Below are positions 45,499 to 57,432 of a DNA stretch of 64,000 nt, one piece after another. How positions within the stretch are numbered: the first letter of the stretch is position 1; every line of letters begins with the position of its first letter. The notes beneath the pieces are model-generated. The model did not search any database. It was not told the origin of the DNA and saw only the letters and a program-made list of their open reading frames with translations. Source of the DNA: Symbiodinium natans (taxonomy: Eukaryota; Sar; Dinophyceae; Suessiales; Symbiodiniaceae); NCBI GenBank assembly GCA_905221605.1, contig CAJNDS010001169.1, positions 558,001 to 622,000 of the forward strand, read 5' to 3'. A program made the position numbers and the translations under genes.

Positions 45499-46420
45499 GG
45501 CCTGTAGAAAAAATGGAATGGATACGCTGGGAAAGCATCGGAAAATGGTGCTCTGCCAGGGACGGGGATCGAACCTACCCTGAACCTGTTAAACCCAGCC
45601 CTGAACCTGAAACCCCAAACGGTCACGCCCAATGGCCTTAAACCCTCTGAACCCGAAACCACAGGTTTAGGGTTTAGGGTTTAGGATGTAGGGTTTAGGG
45701 TTTAGGGTTTAGGGTTTAGGATTTAGGGTTTGGGGTTTAGGGCACAAATCTTGAAGGGCCCGGCCCATCAGCTGCTGAGGCCTTCGCCTCAAGAGCGGGG
45801 CGCCTCGACCGGCCGACTGCGTACCTTGGTGTTTCATTGGCTTCGGGTTCGGTGTTTAGGGTTTAGGGTTTAGGGTTAAGGGTTACGTAAGGCTTTAGGG
45901 TTTAGGGTTTCAGGTTTAGTGTTTAGGGTTTTGGGTTGCTCACCTTAGTAGTCGGGTAAGGAACCTCGAAATTCAGCTTTGCGCAGACAGTCCAAACCCG
46001 CAACCCTTGAACCCTAAACCGGCTTGTTTTGTGTGGTCTCCAAAACACACCTGCACCTTGAAGGCTTCAAGCCGTGTTTAAGAGCCTAAGCCGTCAGAGC
46101 TGCATCCGAGAAAAGCCGACGGCGAAGCCAAAGAATCTGGAGAGAAGGAACCCCAAACCTTGAACCCCTGAACCAGCTCCTCAGCCCCTGAAACCCCTGG
46201 ACACTACACCCTTCAGCCCCCGACCGAACCCCTAAACCGGCTTTCGGCTTGGTTTCGTTTAGGCTTTAGGGTTTGGCGGCTGGGGCCTTCCGAGTTGCAG
46301 CTCCACTTGTTTAGGGTTTAGGGTTTAGGGTTTAGGGGCAAGCCCCTCAAGTGCAGTCGAGGCGGGCTGTGCCCGGGCTGCCGAAGGTCACGGAGGCTTG
46401 TGCGCAGGGGTTCAGGGTCA
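45499..46420 (+). CDS. Exon candidates of uncertain gene
   Basis: 45499-45547 (acceptor CCCCCAG, reads PVEKMEWIRWESIGK, GT donor) is the best. 45757-45828 is open in two frames (SAAEAFASRAGRLDRPTAYL or GPAHQLLRPSPQERGASTGR). 46085-46146 reads SELHPRKADGEAKESGEKE. 46347 to about 46410 is open in all frames. They may be 5' exons of the second RCC1-like gene. Confidence 0.35.
45662..45745 (+). repeat. TTTAGGG array right after an AG
   Basis: Begins CCACAG|GTTTAGGG directly after C-type repeat; no exon between. Confidence 0.9.
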
Positions 46421-46913
46421 ATAGAGGGTTGGGGAGTTACTGGTAGGGCTTTTGTTATGTCGTGGCCTTTGGGGCTTTAGGGGTTTAGGATTGTAGTAAC
46501 CAGTCGCAGCCGTGTAGTTGTGCTGCCTACCCCAGCTAGCCAGACATCTGGGATCATCTGGGTTTGGGAGTCTCGGGTGGGGTGTACCTCGACGTTTGAG
46601 ATGTTTCCGTCTCTGGAATCATGGGGGCGCATGCTGCTCCGGCTTTCTGCTGAACGCTGGCCGTGGCCCCTCATTCTCTGCTCATGCCTTCTTATCCCTA
46701 AACAGCTAAGTCGCCCTAAAACCCGGTCTCCCTCCGAACCCTAAATTGTTCAAAGATCACAGAGGGCAAAAGAGGCAGGGATGGAGCGGGATTGAGAGGG
46801 CGATACGTGTCAGCCCCCGTTATCTACGCCCTCGACCCTAAACCCCAAACTTACGCCTAAACTCGAAGCCTTAAGCCCGAAACCCTCATCCCCAAGCCCT
46901 AGCACAAATCCAG

Positions 46914-49900
46914 ACCCTCTGCGATGCACTGCATGATGCACGAGACTTGAAGAGGTTGTGTGTGGATTCCATCACACGCTCGTGCTGACCGCTGTCCGGG
47001 CCTAAGCGGTACCCAGGAGAGGTCTTTCAAAGGCTTGTGAGTCGAAGGTTGTTTTATTGGTTTGAGGTTTTTAGGTTTCGGATTCATGGTTTTGAAAAGC
47101 ACTCTGGCAACAATTCAGGGACATTGCACTGTGCTGTCGCAGCAGGGGCAAGGAATGCGCAGAATGTCCGGATTCCTGTTGCCGTTGCGCAGTCTAGGTC
47201 AGACACCCCACACTTGCCCTAGACCATAAACTTAGACCGGAGTTTAGAACAATAGCCCCACCCTAAACCCTAAACCCTAAGCCCTAACCCCTAAACCCTA
47301 AACCCTAAACCCTAAGCCCGAAACCCTAAGCCCTAAACCCTAAACCCTATACCCCTAAACCTAGAAAGAAGGAACGCCACGTGTTCGCCTTTGGCGCTGG
47401 TGCCCTGGGCCAGCTGGGACTAGGAGGATGCCGCCGTTGCGCCTTGGCGGCTTTTCGGGGTTTGGGGGTTAGGGGTTTGGGGGTTGAGGGGTTTGGGGTT
47501 TAGGGTTTCGGGTTTAGGGTTTAGGGGTTTAGGGGTTTAGGGGTTTGGGGTTTAGGGTTTCGGGTTTAGGGTTTAGGGGTTTAGGGGTTAGGGGTTTGGG
47601 TTCAGGGTTTCGGGTTTAGGGTTTAGGGGTTTAGTGGTTTAGGGTTTCGGGTTTAGGGTTTAGGGTTTGGGGTTTAGGGTTTCGGGTTTAGGGTTTAGGG
47701 TTTAGGGATGTTTAGGGATGTTTAAGCAAGCAATGGCTGACCCCACACTTCACACTCAATTAATACCCCGCCCTCAAGTTCTCAACCCGCCTAATGCATC
47801 AACCCTGCCAAGCCCACAGGGCACAAAGCATGCATGCCCCGACACTAACTCAATAATTCATAACACATCCAAAACCAAACCCACCCAGCAAATCCCACGC
47901 CGAAATCCCAAAAACAATCCAAAACACAAAGCACCTCCCAACACTTCACCAAAACCCCAAAGCACAGAACAAAATCCAAAGCACTGCCCTGACCCCAGAC
48001 CTCACATACAACACCCCTCCCCCCCCCCCCCTACGCTTTCACCCATTTCTCAACCCGCCTAGTAAATCCACCCTTCAACCCTGCAATACACAAAGCGCTT
48101 CCCAAGATCTAATTACACAATAGTCCGCAACACAACCCAAAACACAAAGCACCTCCCAATATCGTCAACAAATCCCATAACAAAATCCAAAACACGAAGC
48201 ACCCCCCATTATCCTCAACAAGTCTCATAACACAATCCTAAACACAAGTACCTCACAAAACCCAAGCCAAGATCCAAAACACACTTATAAATTTGAAAAC
48301 AACCCGTACCTAATGGGAAGTAGAACTTGCTCAAACCTTTGCTGGGCACAAAAAATGCGACATTTTGCTCAAATGTCCAGCCTGGGGGCGAGACTAGAAA
48401 GGCTTCAAGAGTTTCGGGGGCTTGGGCAGTGTTTGGAGCCGGAGGGTTGGAGTTTCGAGTTCAGGACACCTCGAGAAAGTGAGCTTTGTACGGCCCCGGA
48501 CTTCCTGGAGCCCAAGTCGGCTTTCGCAGCTTTCGGTGTCTGGTCTCCGCCCATAAACCGTCCCACCCTGCGCCTGAAACTGAACCGGAAGTGTTGCTGA
48601 GGCCCTTCTCCCTGCAAGGCCTTCCGCAGCTTGGGCAGTAGTCGTCTGCTAAAGGGGGCTCATCCTAAATCAGGGCGTTTCACCCGTAGCGACACGGTCC
48701 AGTCTCAAAATCCCAGCGGCTCAGGGTCTGACTATGCCAATTAGTTACCTGGTCCCTGAATGTGGTCCTTACCAGACACCTTCACCACCACTAGGCCCTA
48801 TACTTGTAGGCCTCTGTAGCACTGTGTTTGAAGTTTGAATTCAAAACCCTGAACCCTAAACCCTAAACCAGAAAACCTTAAACCCTAAACCCTAAACCCC
48901 AAACCCCAAACCCCAAACCCCAAACCCCAAACCCCAAACCCTAAACCCTAAACCCTAAACCCTAAACCCTAAACCCTAAACCCTAAACCCTAAACCCTAA
49001 ACCCTCAACCCTAACTTGGCTGCTGGAGCTGGGCTTTGAGTGCTTCTGGGGGCTTCTGGTACTTGCCTGGTGCTTGAAACTCTAAGGTGCACGTCCCCCC
49101 CCCCCCCCGCACCCCTAGTGTTGAAACGCTTCTGGTTCAGCGATCAGGAGCCTTGGATCGTGGTTTTGGGGGCTTTGGTTTTGTTTTTTTTTTGGGGCGG
49201 GGGGGGGTTTGGGTTGTTTTTGGGGGGGGGGGGGTTTGGGGGGGTGGGGGGGGGGGGGGGGGGGGGGTCGGAGGTGTAGGGTCTTAGCTGCTTTGGGGCA
49301 CCTTTGATTTTTGAGCCCTAAAGCTTTAGGGCTTTGGGTGTCTTGGAAGGTGTCTTTCCCGAAGGAGTGCGAGGGAGGTGCGGAGCCCAGGAGCGCTTTT
49401 GAGTTAAATGATGTAGGGTTTAAACCATTTGTACATAGCCTTTGCTTCGACAACAAGACCCTAACCTCAAACCCGAAAGCCTTCCACTTCTTCACATCCC
49501 CTTAACTCCCAAAAAACTCATTTCCCCGGTGCTCAGCCATGCATGTGAGTTTCGGAAGGTTTGTAGCACATCACAGTTGGGTGCTATGGGTCCGTGGGCG
49601 AACATCCTAGCAATGAGTCCTAAACCCTGACTAGCTCTGGACCTGAGGCTGGGCCATGTTTTGGCTTGAGGCTTTGTTAGGGTTTGGCGTTAGGGCCGAA
49701 GGGCCATTTCATGTAACATGCATTCCTTCTGTTCTTCAGCTTGTTTCCCGCAACGAATTAGAACAATGTTGGTCTATCCGAGCTATTCAGGACCCTGTGA
49801 CTGTTTGGGGGACTAGGGTGGTCCGCAGTTAAGTCAAGTCTTCCCAGTGTCGTAAGAAACTTTCGTGCGTCGCACCTTTAAAATCAGTTGCCGGGCCTCT

Positions 49901-51476
49901 CGTTCAAGTTCATATAAAGTTCATCCCCTTTCAAAATCATTTATGTAGAACGCCGGGACCGTCTAAAGAGGGACAAGATCAGCATCGGAGGGGGGGGCGG
50001 GGGGAGGGGGGGGGGAATATACTAAGGCAGGTGCAACAGTATAAGTTATGACAACCCTAAGCCCCTAAACCCTGAACCCTAAACCCTAAACCCCACACCC
50101 TAAATCACACCCCTTGAATCGTCCCTACGCGGAGGCATCAAAGCACTGGCCGCGGGATTTGCAAGCACCGCGCTTACAATCGTCCAGAGGTTTGGGTACG
50201 GGTTTCAGGTTAAGGGTTTTCAGGGTTGAAGAAATTAAGGGTTTAAGGGTGTAAAGGGTTTAAGGGTTTAAGGGGTTTAAGGGTTAAGGGTTTAAGGGCT
50301 TCAAGGGTTTACGGGTTTAAGGGTTTACGGGTTTAAGGGGTTAAGGGTTTAAGGGTTTGGGCTGCAATGCTCCTGCTGTGGGATTTGGCGCTTGAGTCAG
50401 GGCGGAGGGGTTTGACGCAAGCCATACTACACACTACCATCATACGGAAGCTACGTAAGTTCTAAAAACAGGAATATGGTTATGAGCCTAAACCTTAAAC
50501 CCTAACCCTAAGCTTCTAGGTAGGGTTTAGGGCTTATGGTGTGGGTTTTAGCATATACAGAGCTTTATCAGCATGCCCCCCCCCAGGCGGTCGTTAAAGT
50601 TACACTGCATCTTGGCCTCTGTAGACCTCAGGGCTTAGTATTCTCAGGATTGAGGGGTTAAGTTCATGCAGAGTGCAAAGAGGTACCGCCCCGGAGGCTT
50701 GAACCTTGCAGAAGATGTTAAGGAGGAATGTGGGATCGTAGGGAGTATGGTTCGAATTGATCTTCTGATAGTTTTATATCCACAACCTTGCCGCTGCCAG
50801 TCGTCCAGTCGAAGCTTTCGCATTAAGAATCACTCCGAGCCACGCCCAGTGCCACAACACAAAGTCAGCCAAAGCACAAAGGCAGCTGGCCCGCAAAACG
50901 AAAGAGAGAACTCTTCTCGATGGGATACGGGTGTCCCCTTTTATCCCCTTATATATCCCAATGTATGTATGTATGCATGTATGTATGTATGTATGTATGT
51001 ATGTATGTATGTATGTATGTATGTATGCAGATATAGATATATATGATATTGAGTCGATTTCCCGCCGTGGCGCGTGCACGGCCGACGCGATAGGAGGCAT
51101 AGGGTTTAGATTTGGGGTAGATGGGTGAGCTGTGGGTGTCCGAGGAAAAGGACACTTGATCGGCAAAGGTCGGCGTGCGTTGGCCATGCATTCATTGTCA
51201 GCGGCACGTCAAATAGCATCCAATGTCGGATCCTCGCAGTCGAAATATCCGGAGATGTACCAGTTGCTGGAAAGGACATCGCAACTCCGGCATGTGCACA
51301 GGATGTGCCTGCGGTGACTTCGCAAGCTACGCGATACGATGGAGGGCGTCAAGACCGCTCCGAATGCCGTCGTCGAGATCCGCGACTACGAGGGAAGGCG
51401 CTGGGGTCATGGAGACGGGCCGATTCACCGATGGAAGTGGAGAGACCAGTTCTTCAGGAACCTGCACCACCAACAG
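46914..51476 (+). CDS. Second RCC1-like gene
   Basis: Exons: 46914-46954 (TLCDALHDARDLK), 47119-47197 (TLHCAVAAGARNAQNV), 47365-47426 (ERHVFAFGAGALGQLGLG), possibly 49032 to about 49060, 49537 to about 49615 (HACEFRKVCSTSQLGAMG), 50135-50189 (IKALAAGFASTALTIVQ), 51202-51301 (ARQIASNVGSSQSKYPEMYQ), 51327-51476 (PNAVVEIRDYEGRRWGHGDG). VFAFGAGALGQLGLG is a textbook RCC1 blade start; ALAAGFASTALT fits the inner strand. 47197/47365 and 47426/50135 are in phase. Intron 51302-51326 would be only 25 nt, so a frameshift or assembly error is possible there. Membership of the last two exons is uncertain. Confidence 0.5.
47365..47426 (+). CDS. RCC1 blade exon
   Basis: CCCTAAA array to 47358, acceptor CCTAG, 20 codons including ERHVFAFGAGALGQLGLG, GA donor after GAG, then G-type repeats from 47456 to 47712. 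The G-x-x-x-x-G-Q-L-G-L-G string is the most conserved RCC1 signature. Confidence 0.65.
47456..47712 (+). repeat. G-type array with TTTAGGGG and TTTCGGG variants
   Basis: A higher-order order of TTTAGGGG, TTTGGGG, TTTCGGG and TTTAGGG recurs about every 60-70 bp. It follows the RCC1 exon 47365-47426. Confidence 0.88.
47740..48300. repeat. A/C-rich strand-asymmetric block with 50-bp degenerate repeat
   Basis: The + strand is almost free of G. Near 48133-48285 a 50-bp unit (CAAAACACAAAGCACCTCCC, then a TCAACAAATCCCATAACA-type stretch) repeats at least twice, with degenerate copies upstream (47920-47990). A poly-C run sits at about 48020. This differs from the telomere-like repeats and lies inside an intron of the second RCC1-like gene. 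Confidence 0.6.
48843..49014 (+). repeat. CCCTAAA/CCCCAAA array
   Basis: C-type array in the long intron of the second RCC1-like gene, with a CCCCAAA sub-block at about 48897-48940. Confidence 0.92.
49314..49333. repeat. Perfect 20-bp palindrome of telomere-like units
   Basis: AGCCCTAAAGCTTTAGGGCT is its own reverse complement: a CCCTAAA unit meeting a TTTAGGG unit with nothing between. It is one of several places where the C-to-G switch occurs without an exon. Confidence 0.8.
50215..50360 (+). repeat. TTTAAGGG octamer array
   Basis: G-type array built of GGGTTTAA units, one base longer than the usual heptamer, after RCC1 exon 50135-50189. Confidence 0.85.
50945..51040. repeat. (TGTA)n microsatellite
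   Basis: About 17 ATGT/TGTA tetramers at 50960-51027 with single-base interruptions (GCATG), followed by AT-rich ATATAGATATATATGATA. Non-coding; the Tyr/Val/Cys/Met ORFs here are artefacts. Confidence 0.9.
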
Positions 51477-51748
51477 GTAGTCAGGTGCGAGACCCGTCCA
51501 CGCCCACACCCAAAACCACCTTCTTGCGGCAAAAGCTGTAGACGCCGATTTGCACCTGCAGTCTCTTGCTACTCGGTTCCTGCAACCCTCCCCCCCCCCC
51601 CCTAGATCCGCTAGATGTACAGGGGCTGTTATTTCGGGAGCCTCGAAACCCTAAGCCCAGCTATTTGCCCAGAAGCTTCACAGCCTCAAGCCCTCTCAGC
51701 CGCAATCTGGCAGTAATCCGGTGAGGCTCCTTCGCTGTCACCAAGCAG

Positions 51749-54700
51749 GGTTGGGCCGGCTGCCCGAGTTCCTTTGGGGCTTTGCCGGGGGTTTAGGGTT
51801 CAGGGTTTAGGGTTTGGGGTTTGGGGTTTGGGGCTTGGGGTTTGGGGTTTGGGGTTTGGGGCTTGGGGGCTTTGGAGTGAAGGCTTAGGCGTTTCAGGTT
51901 TGGGGCATAGGAATTTTTCTGCGCATGGTTTTAAAGTTAGGGTCTGGGGGTCCGGGGTTGAGGGTAATAGGGTTAGTGGCTTAACATGTTTAGGAGTTTC
52001 GGAGTTTGGGTGGTTTTGGGCATGTGTGTCGTGCAGGCAACTGCGTTTTTCCCACTACTCAAGTATCTGCTCTCTTATCTCCCTTTTGTGCTCCCTCCGA
52101 GTTTGCTGGCGATGTGAATTCTCCCTTTCTTTCCTACAACATGTATGTCCGTACCACTCCGTACCCCAAACTCTTCAACTCCAAATCCAAAACCCTAACC
52201 CAGCCCGGCTGTTCTGTCGAGTCTTGCGCGCCTTCACTTTTGTGCGCAAGGAGTCAGTCAGCTGTCGACGTGTCGAGCGGGGCAGCAGCGCATGATTCCT
52301 TTTCTCCCCGCAAGGACGCCACTGCCAGCACAGGAGTACGCAGCATGCCAGGCCCAGCCTCCATGGAACGTCTCCCCGCCACCCCACGCCCCAAAGAAAA
52401 ATTAAGGTCCAGCAGGAGAATTCTTAGCAAATACGGGTGTCTCTCAATTCCCAATGCTGAAGCCTGGGCAGACTGTAGCATGTGCTTTCCAACTCGGTTA
52501 CCGCGCAAAGTAAACCCCGAGGTGTACAGTTGGGGCAGCAACGAGAAGTGCAGGACACTTAGCTTGGCAGTGACGGTGCTGGCCTTTGCATGTCCTCAGA
52601 TCCCAACCCGCTGACCCTAACCCTTAAACCCCAGAAATCTGATAAACCAAACCTGCAGGCTGATTCCGCATTCTGTGTGCAAGCCCGGGTTGATCGAAGC
52701 TCGCATCGTTTCCGCAGCAGGATCAAGGAGTTGCCGTATTGGTCTTCTTGCCCATTTGTTTGAATCGATTTTAAGTTCGAAGATTCTCAGAGCCATGTTG
52801 CCGTTGGGCGTGGCATGCCTCGTCGTGGGAGTCTTTGTCATGTGTCACGTCAAACTGCTCGGACACATGAACTCAATTTGTTCTTGTAAGGGGCTTCGGA
52901 TCAGGGCCTTGATTAGGGAGACCCAGACTTGGCAGCTGAAGAAGCCCATATCAGGGGACTTTGCAGGCTTCTCTGTGCTGTGTGCTTGATGTCTTTTGGC
53001 AGCTTCCCATTCTTGGCAGTTCCTTTTTGTAGGGATTCTATTCGATTACGGGCCTGATCGAGTCGGGTGGCTTCGGGCTGAGCTTTATTGTTGCAAGGCC
53101 CTAAGCTCTCTCTAGGCCCTAAACCTAAACCCTCCCAAACCCTACCAAAGCTGAGGAGTGAAGGGCCACCCGATTGATGTGATGGCCACCATCGCGAAGA
53201 AGGCGGTTTTCATGTTCATGCAGAAGGAGGGTGATTCGCGCCCACCGGCTTCTCAGGGAGGTCTTTAGAGTAAAACCGTATTGGCCGTATGGGCCTCCTT
53301 TCCTGAGCCCTTGGCCTGTTTGGCTTTTTTTGGGAGGTTATCGGTCCCAGTTTTGAGGCTTTCTCCCCACCCCCCCTCCGCCCTCCCGGAACAGCAGCAA
53401 AGAAAGTATGCCTTAGTCGGGATTACAGTAGCTCCCAAGTCTAATCCTTAGTAAGGACTGTTAGTATAAGGGAGAACATCCCAATGTACAAATATACACG
53501 TACAAAAATACGCTTGTATGCTGGTTGTGGACCTCTCGGAGTTAGACGGGGGCTCTTCCATTCTTGTGAAAAACGGAAACAGCTCCTTCATTTCCGATCA
53601 CTGGGGCTCCCTTCATTCTTCAGTAAAGGGTCGAGACCAGCCGCAGGTTTTTTTCGAGTCCGAGATCTGCCCATAAAGAGCCGCATATTCGGAAGCTCTC
53701 GGATCCCGGCGCTGGTCTTTACATTCCAACGACTTAATGTACTCAATGTACAATGTATCCCAGAATACATCAGCGATAATGTATGATACAATGTTGTTTG
53801 TGCAGAAGAGTTTTTTGCACCGGAGAGTTTCGTTTGTTTTGCTAATTGTCAGTCTTTGGCCGAAGCAAAACGACACCAGCAAAACGTCGAACAACGCGGA
53901 GTCAAGTGCAGGGATTGTTTGCCACATTGCAAGGATTGAAAACAATGGACAGCCGACAACACAATAAGACGGATGCAGGAGACAAACGAAAAGCAGCAGG
54001 TAAAAACATGTGTCAATCCTATGGTGAGAAGGGAGTTTCGCACGCAAAGCAGATACAAAAAAACATGCAATTACTTAAGAGCATTGGCATACGGCCGACA
54101 AAGGCAGCCACGTACGTAAAACGAGCGGAAATCACAACCCTAAACCCTAAACCCTAAACCCTAAACCCTAAACCCTAAACCCTAAACCCTAAACCCTAAA
54201 CCCTAAGACCTCGGAAGGTGTCTGCCTGCCATGGGATTAAAGGGCCCAACAGGCTTCCGAGGCTTCTCAAGTGCATAGAAAAGAGACTCGAAGCCGATGC
54301 AAGTCGGTCCGTATATGGATAAGTACTAGTTCTACTAGGGTTTAGGGTTTAGGGTTTAGGGTTATTAGTTCTACCATTACTTTGAGTACTATTGCTATGG
54401 GCTTGACTGTAACTTTGCTCTTGCTATTTGCTACCGCTGGTACATTGATTTGGCCCATACGTACGCTGACTATAACCGGGATTGTTTTTCTAGTGCTTGT
54501 TGCTATGACTACTATATTCTAGTCCAGGCAACCAGCATGCATGTATGCCCCATGTTTGACATCCTTCAGGCTGTGCTTGTAGCAGGCCCGCATCGCGAAC
54601 CATGAGAAGCCACAAAAGTCATGTTTTGGGGTTTAGGGTTTAGGGTTGGGGTTTAGGGTTTAGGGTTTAGGGTTTAGGGTTTAGGGTTTAGGGTTTAGGG

Positions 54701-56341
54701 TTTAGGGTTTAAGGATATTGTCAGATCCAGGAGATTGCTAGGCACTACCTGTAATGCCAGTGCCTGCAATGCCGTTCGCTCTAGACCCTGTAGTTTCACC
54801 CGCGATTCCTTTGGATGTTGTATGCAAAGCTCTTTGCAACGTCAGTGTCAAGGTAATGGTTGTGGATAGACGTTTGAGGTTTCACGAACCCTAGATGTGC
54901 TGCAATCTCGAGCTTTTGTTTTACTCCAGTTAGGGGTTGAAAGAACTCTTGGGCGCTTGACACTTTTCTCAGCGTGCCCGGAAGGCTCTGCACACCATTT
55001 CAGAAGGGTTTAGTTGCTTACTTATTACAACCCTGTCGTAGACATAGCTGACTGGCTTTGAATGCAACTTTTTCTTTGTCAGACTCCTGGTGGTCAGTGC
55101 ACTCATGCTAGGTCGGCGGAATGCGGTTCTCAGGCGTCTAAACTGAACCTGACAGGGCCAAACCGTTCTGAAAAGCTTCGCACCAGCATGGATCAACTGT
55201 AGCGCTGCGGTTTAGGGCACGTTAGACAGCCGCTTTGCACCTACTTTCTTGCATCTTTTTCTGATCGCTGAGGATTGACGGCGAAAGTTGAGGAGCAAAT
55301 CGTACTCATGCAGGTATGGGGATCCACGACCACAGTGCATTCCATGCCCTTCGTTGTTGGCTGGATACTCTTTGATGCGGCTAGAAACCCAAGCCTGCTG
55401 ACCGTCTCCCGGCTATGTCTCTGGGGCCTCCTATACGTCCAAACGATCGAGATCTGCTTCAAGCAAGCATCCATCACCATATGGAGGCTCCGTACCATGT
55501 TTGCGGGAGTAATGGTGATGTGCTTCTTGCGTGCTTTGCTCGCAGCTTCTGCCGATGTTGCGCATCACAGTACAAGTCACCAGCTGGACATGTTGCTTGC
55601 GCTGTCTTGCGGACGCTCGCCACGGCACTCAGCCCAAATGCGCAGCTTGCCCACCCCTAAACGGAAGCAACAGACACATAACACTCCAAGCCCTGAGCCG
55701 TAAACCCTAAATTCGCCAAGATTCGGGTAGCAGCAAGAAGGCCAAAAACCTTCATGAACACCTTTGCAAGCCAAGGAGTTGCTCAGCACGACGTCAAGTT
55801 TGCGGCTCCCTTCCTTACCTTGGTTTTTATAGCTGACTCCTGGAGCCAGAGTGTGGTCTATGACACTGCCCTCCCCAACGCCTTCTTCAGCAACCTTATT
55901 CGGTACATCAATTCACTCGCTCTCTGTGCCATCGTCGAGCAAATGGCAAGAATGATCGCCGAGTCCGAGCTGGACGCAAAGGATGCCTTGGCAGGCTTCA
56001 GAGGTTGGGCGAACCAAACAATGTTTGTTGTTGAGTCAACTCTGAGGGGTTTGGGTGTATTTGAAGGGCTATGGGGGCACTCTCATGGCAGATGTCTGTT
56101 TTGCACAGGTATGCTTCGAAGCTCCATGGATGCGGAAGTGGTGCTGGACAGCCACTTCATGATCTCAGAAAGGCCAAGCCCTCAACCCTCAACACCGCAC
56201 CCTAAACCCTCAACCTTCACACAACACCAAGACCCTGCGAGGCCAACTGCGCTGGAGTTGTTGCTTGAGCGTCAAGGCCTAGTTGGCACGTCGTTCCTGG
56301 ATGTACTTCCAGACGAGGCCTTGAAACCCTCAACCCGCTGA
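51749..56341 (+). CDS. Multi-spanning membrane protein, multi-exon, complete 3' end
   Basis: Exons: 51749-51790 (LGRLPEFLWGFAG; donor GTTTAGGG), 52037-52113 (FFPLLKYLLSYLPFVLPPSL), 52718-52885 (helix LPLGVACLVVGVFVMCHVK), 53164-53230 (DVMATIAKKAVFMFMQKE), 54253-54306 (LPRLLKCIEKRLEADAS), 55314-55603 (three hydrophobic segments, e.g. PFVVGWILFDAARNP and MFAGVMVMCFLRALLAAS), 55771-56048, 56109-56172, 56242-56341 (stop TGA 56339-56341). 55603/55771, 56048/56109 and 56172/56242 are in phase. Donor 52885 is GTAAGG. I recognise no family; several helices with charged linkers suggest a transporter or channel. Earlier junctions are not all in phase, so exons are missing. Confidence 0.5.
52205..52614 (+). 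other. Open frame within the membrane-protein gene
   Basis: A 136-codon + frame ending TGA at 52612-52614, Ser-rich and hydrophilic, with EVYSWGSNEK near the C-terminus (faintly RCC1-like). A second frame that would join exon 52037-52113 in phase is also open from 52194 (PAVLSSLARLHFCAQGVSQL) to TAA near 52406. I cannot decide which is real. Confidence 0.3.
53414..53484. mobile_element. MITE-like element family 1, copy C
   Basis: Contains TAAGGACTGTTAGTATAAGG and ends GAACATCCCAA at 53484. It is the reverse complement of copy A (42356-42420). The left end is degenerate (TAGTCGGGATTACAGTAG). Confidence 0.55.
54137..54207 (+). repeat. CCCTAAA array
   Basis: Ten units upstream of exon 54253-54306; G-type units follow at 54338-54363. 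Confidence 0.92.
54626..54713 (+). repeat. TTTAGGG array
   Basis: About 12 G-type units inside the membrane-protein gene. Confidence 0.92.
54713..55313. other. Stretch with two adjacent minus-strand open frames
   Basis: Minus frames 54969-55196 (75 codons, basic, KKKLHSKPVSYVYDRVVIS) and 54796-54993 (65 codons, KLEIAAHLGFVKPQTSIHN) follow each other in different frames. They have protein-like composition but no known family, and lie in a repeat-free intron. They might be a decayed insert or chance. Confidence 0.25.
55771..56048 (+). CDS. Longest internal exon of membrane-protein gene
   Basis: 278 nt. Acceptor TTTGCAAG; donor GTTTGGG. Reads VAQHDVKFAAPFLTLVFIAD, NAFFSNLIRYINSLALCAIV and ARMIAESELDAKDALAGFRG: two hydrophobic parts then an amphipathic helix. 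It joins in phase to both neighbours. Confidence 0.55.
56242..56341 (+). CDS. Terminal exon of membrane-protein gene
   Basis: Acceptor CTGCGAG; one leading G completes Arg with the AG left by exon 56109-56172 (MLRSSMDAEVVLDSHFMISE). Reads PTALELLLERQGLVGTSFLD, then TGA at 56339-56341. The short intron between them (56173-56241) consists largely of C-type repeat. Confidence 0.55.
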
Positions 56342-56912
56342 TCCACCCTGCGTTTTGTGAATTTCGCTGTTGGTTCTGTGATTTATCTGGGTCCGAGACC
56401 ATCCATGATTGGATTAATTCGGCAACCCGGTGATCCATTGACCCATCCTCTTAATCAGTTTGGGTGGCTGACCGATGAACCCAGTAACCCATGAACCCCA
56501 TCATGTGGCCCTGTGTTTGGGCCGTTTAGACACCGGATGCCTTCAAAACTAGCTGCCTCAGTGACTCAGCAAAATGGACACAACTGACGCAGGATGCTTA
56601 CTGTTGGTAGGGAATGGGGGAATAAGATACCATACATAATCCCTTAAAGTGTATATACAGGGGGATATGGGGTACTTTGTCGGGCCACAATGTGGTCCCC
56701 TTCCAGACGCTTGCAAAGCCAAATTCCCGCGTGGTTGGAGCATCATGAGCATTGGCTGGGCCTTTGTCAGCTCACGTGACCCACTCGACCCGGCAGTTGT
56801 GCCATTAACTCATTCATTGAGGTTGACCCTTCGAGGTCTCAGCAAGAAGACGAAGCCTGCACTTTTTATAACTGGGGGCTGTTCATAAACACCGTCCGGT
56901 TTATCAGCAGAG

Positions 56913-57102
56913 GTTAGTGGACTAATTGTGGTGAAAGCCAAGGCAGTGCTTATGAAGACTTCGCAACGGCGTTTTGCTTCATGTTGTTGTTACTTCCTCA
57001 GCCCTGCCCCCCCGTAAATAGAGTATAATCGCCTTGACATGCCTCACCCCCCCCCCCCCCCGAAACAAAGCAACAAAGACAAAACATAAGAATACCCTAA
57101 TT
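56913..57102 (+). repeat. 190-bp direct repeat, copy 1
   Basis: Begins GTTAGTGGACTA, contains GAAAGCCAAGGCAGTG, AACGGCGTTTTGCTTCATGT and AATAGAGTATAAT, and ends CATAAGAATACCCTAATT. Same orientation as 57433-57611. Confidence 0.85.
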
Positions 57103-57432
57103 GGCTGGAAGTTGTCCATTAGACCAAAATCCATGAACTCAATCGGTTGGCCCCATGATTGAGTTAGCCAGGTAACCAAAGAACCCAGTCAAGCCAATCA
57201 TGTTGGCCCCTACCCTTTAACAATTTACCCGTCAACCCCATCAGTCTGGCGCCATGATTGTTCTGTTGACCCAGCCAACTTCGCCCGATGATGTTCTAGA
57301 CCTTTACCCGATGCCCCAATGAATGGCCAAAAATCCTGGGACTAGCGGGTTAACCCATTCACCATATTAGCGGTTGAACGGGTTCACAGGTCGGCAGTGC
57401 GGTCAACCCAATCACAGAGCAGAAGCGATTGG

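Larger units (their letters stand above)
48300..50134. other. Long intron of the RCC1-like gene with homopolymers and C-type array
   Basis: A 95-codon + frame at 48313-48600 has no recognisable content. CCCTAAA/CCCCAAA array at 48843-49014. C-run at 49097-49110, G-runs at 49200-49267. Perfect 20-bp palindrome at 49314-49333. C-type repeat again at 50050-50110. Confidence 0.35.

Noticed and set aside
45535-45580. tRNA-like 3' half on the minus strand (a GGTTCGATCCC B-box-like word)
   Set aside because: No matching 5' acceptor strand, D-arm or A-box upstream, and the T-stem does not pair. Probably chance, or a remote tRNA-derived repeat.
48313-48617. Overlapping plus and minus ORFs of 95 and 70 codons
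   Set aside because: Neither has recognisable content or splice context, and both frames are open by composition.
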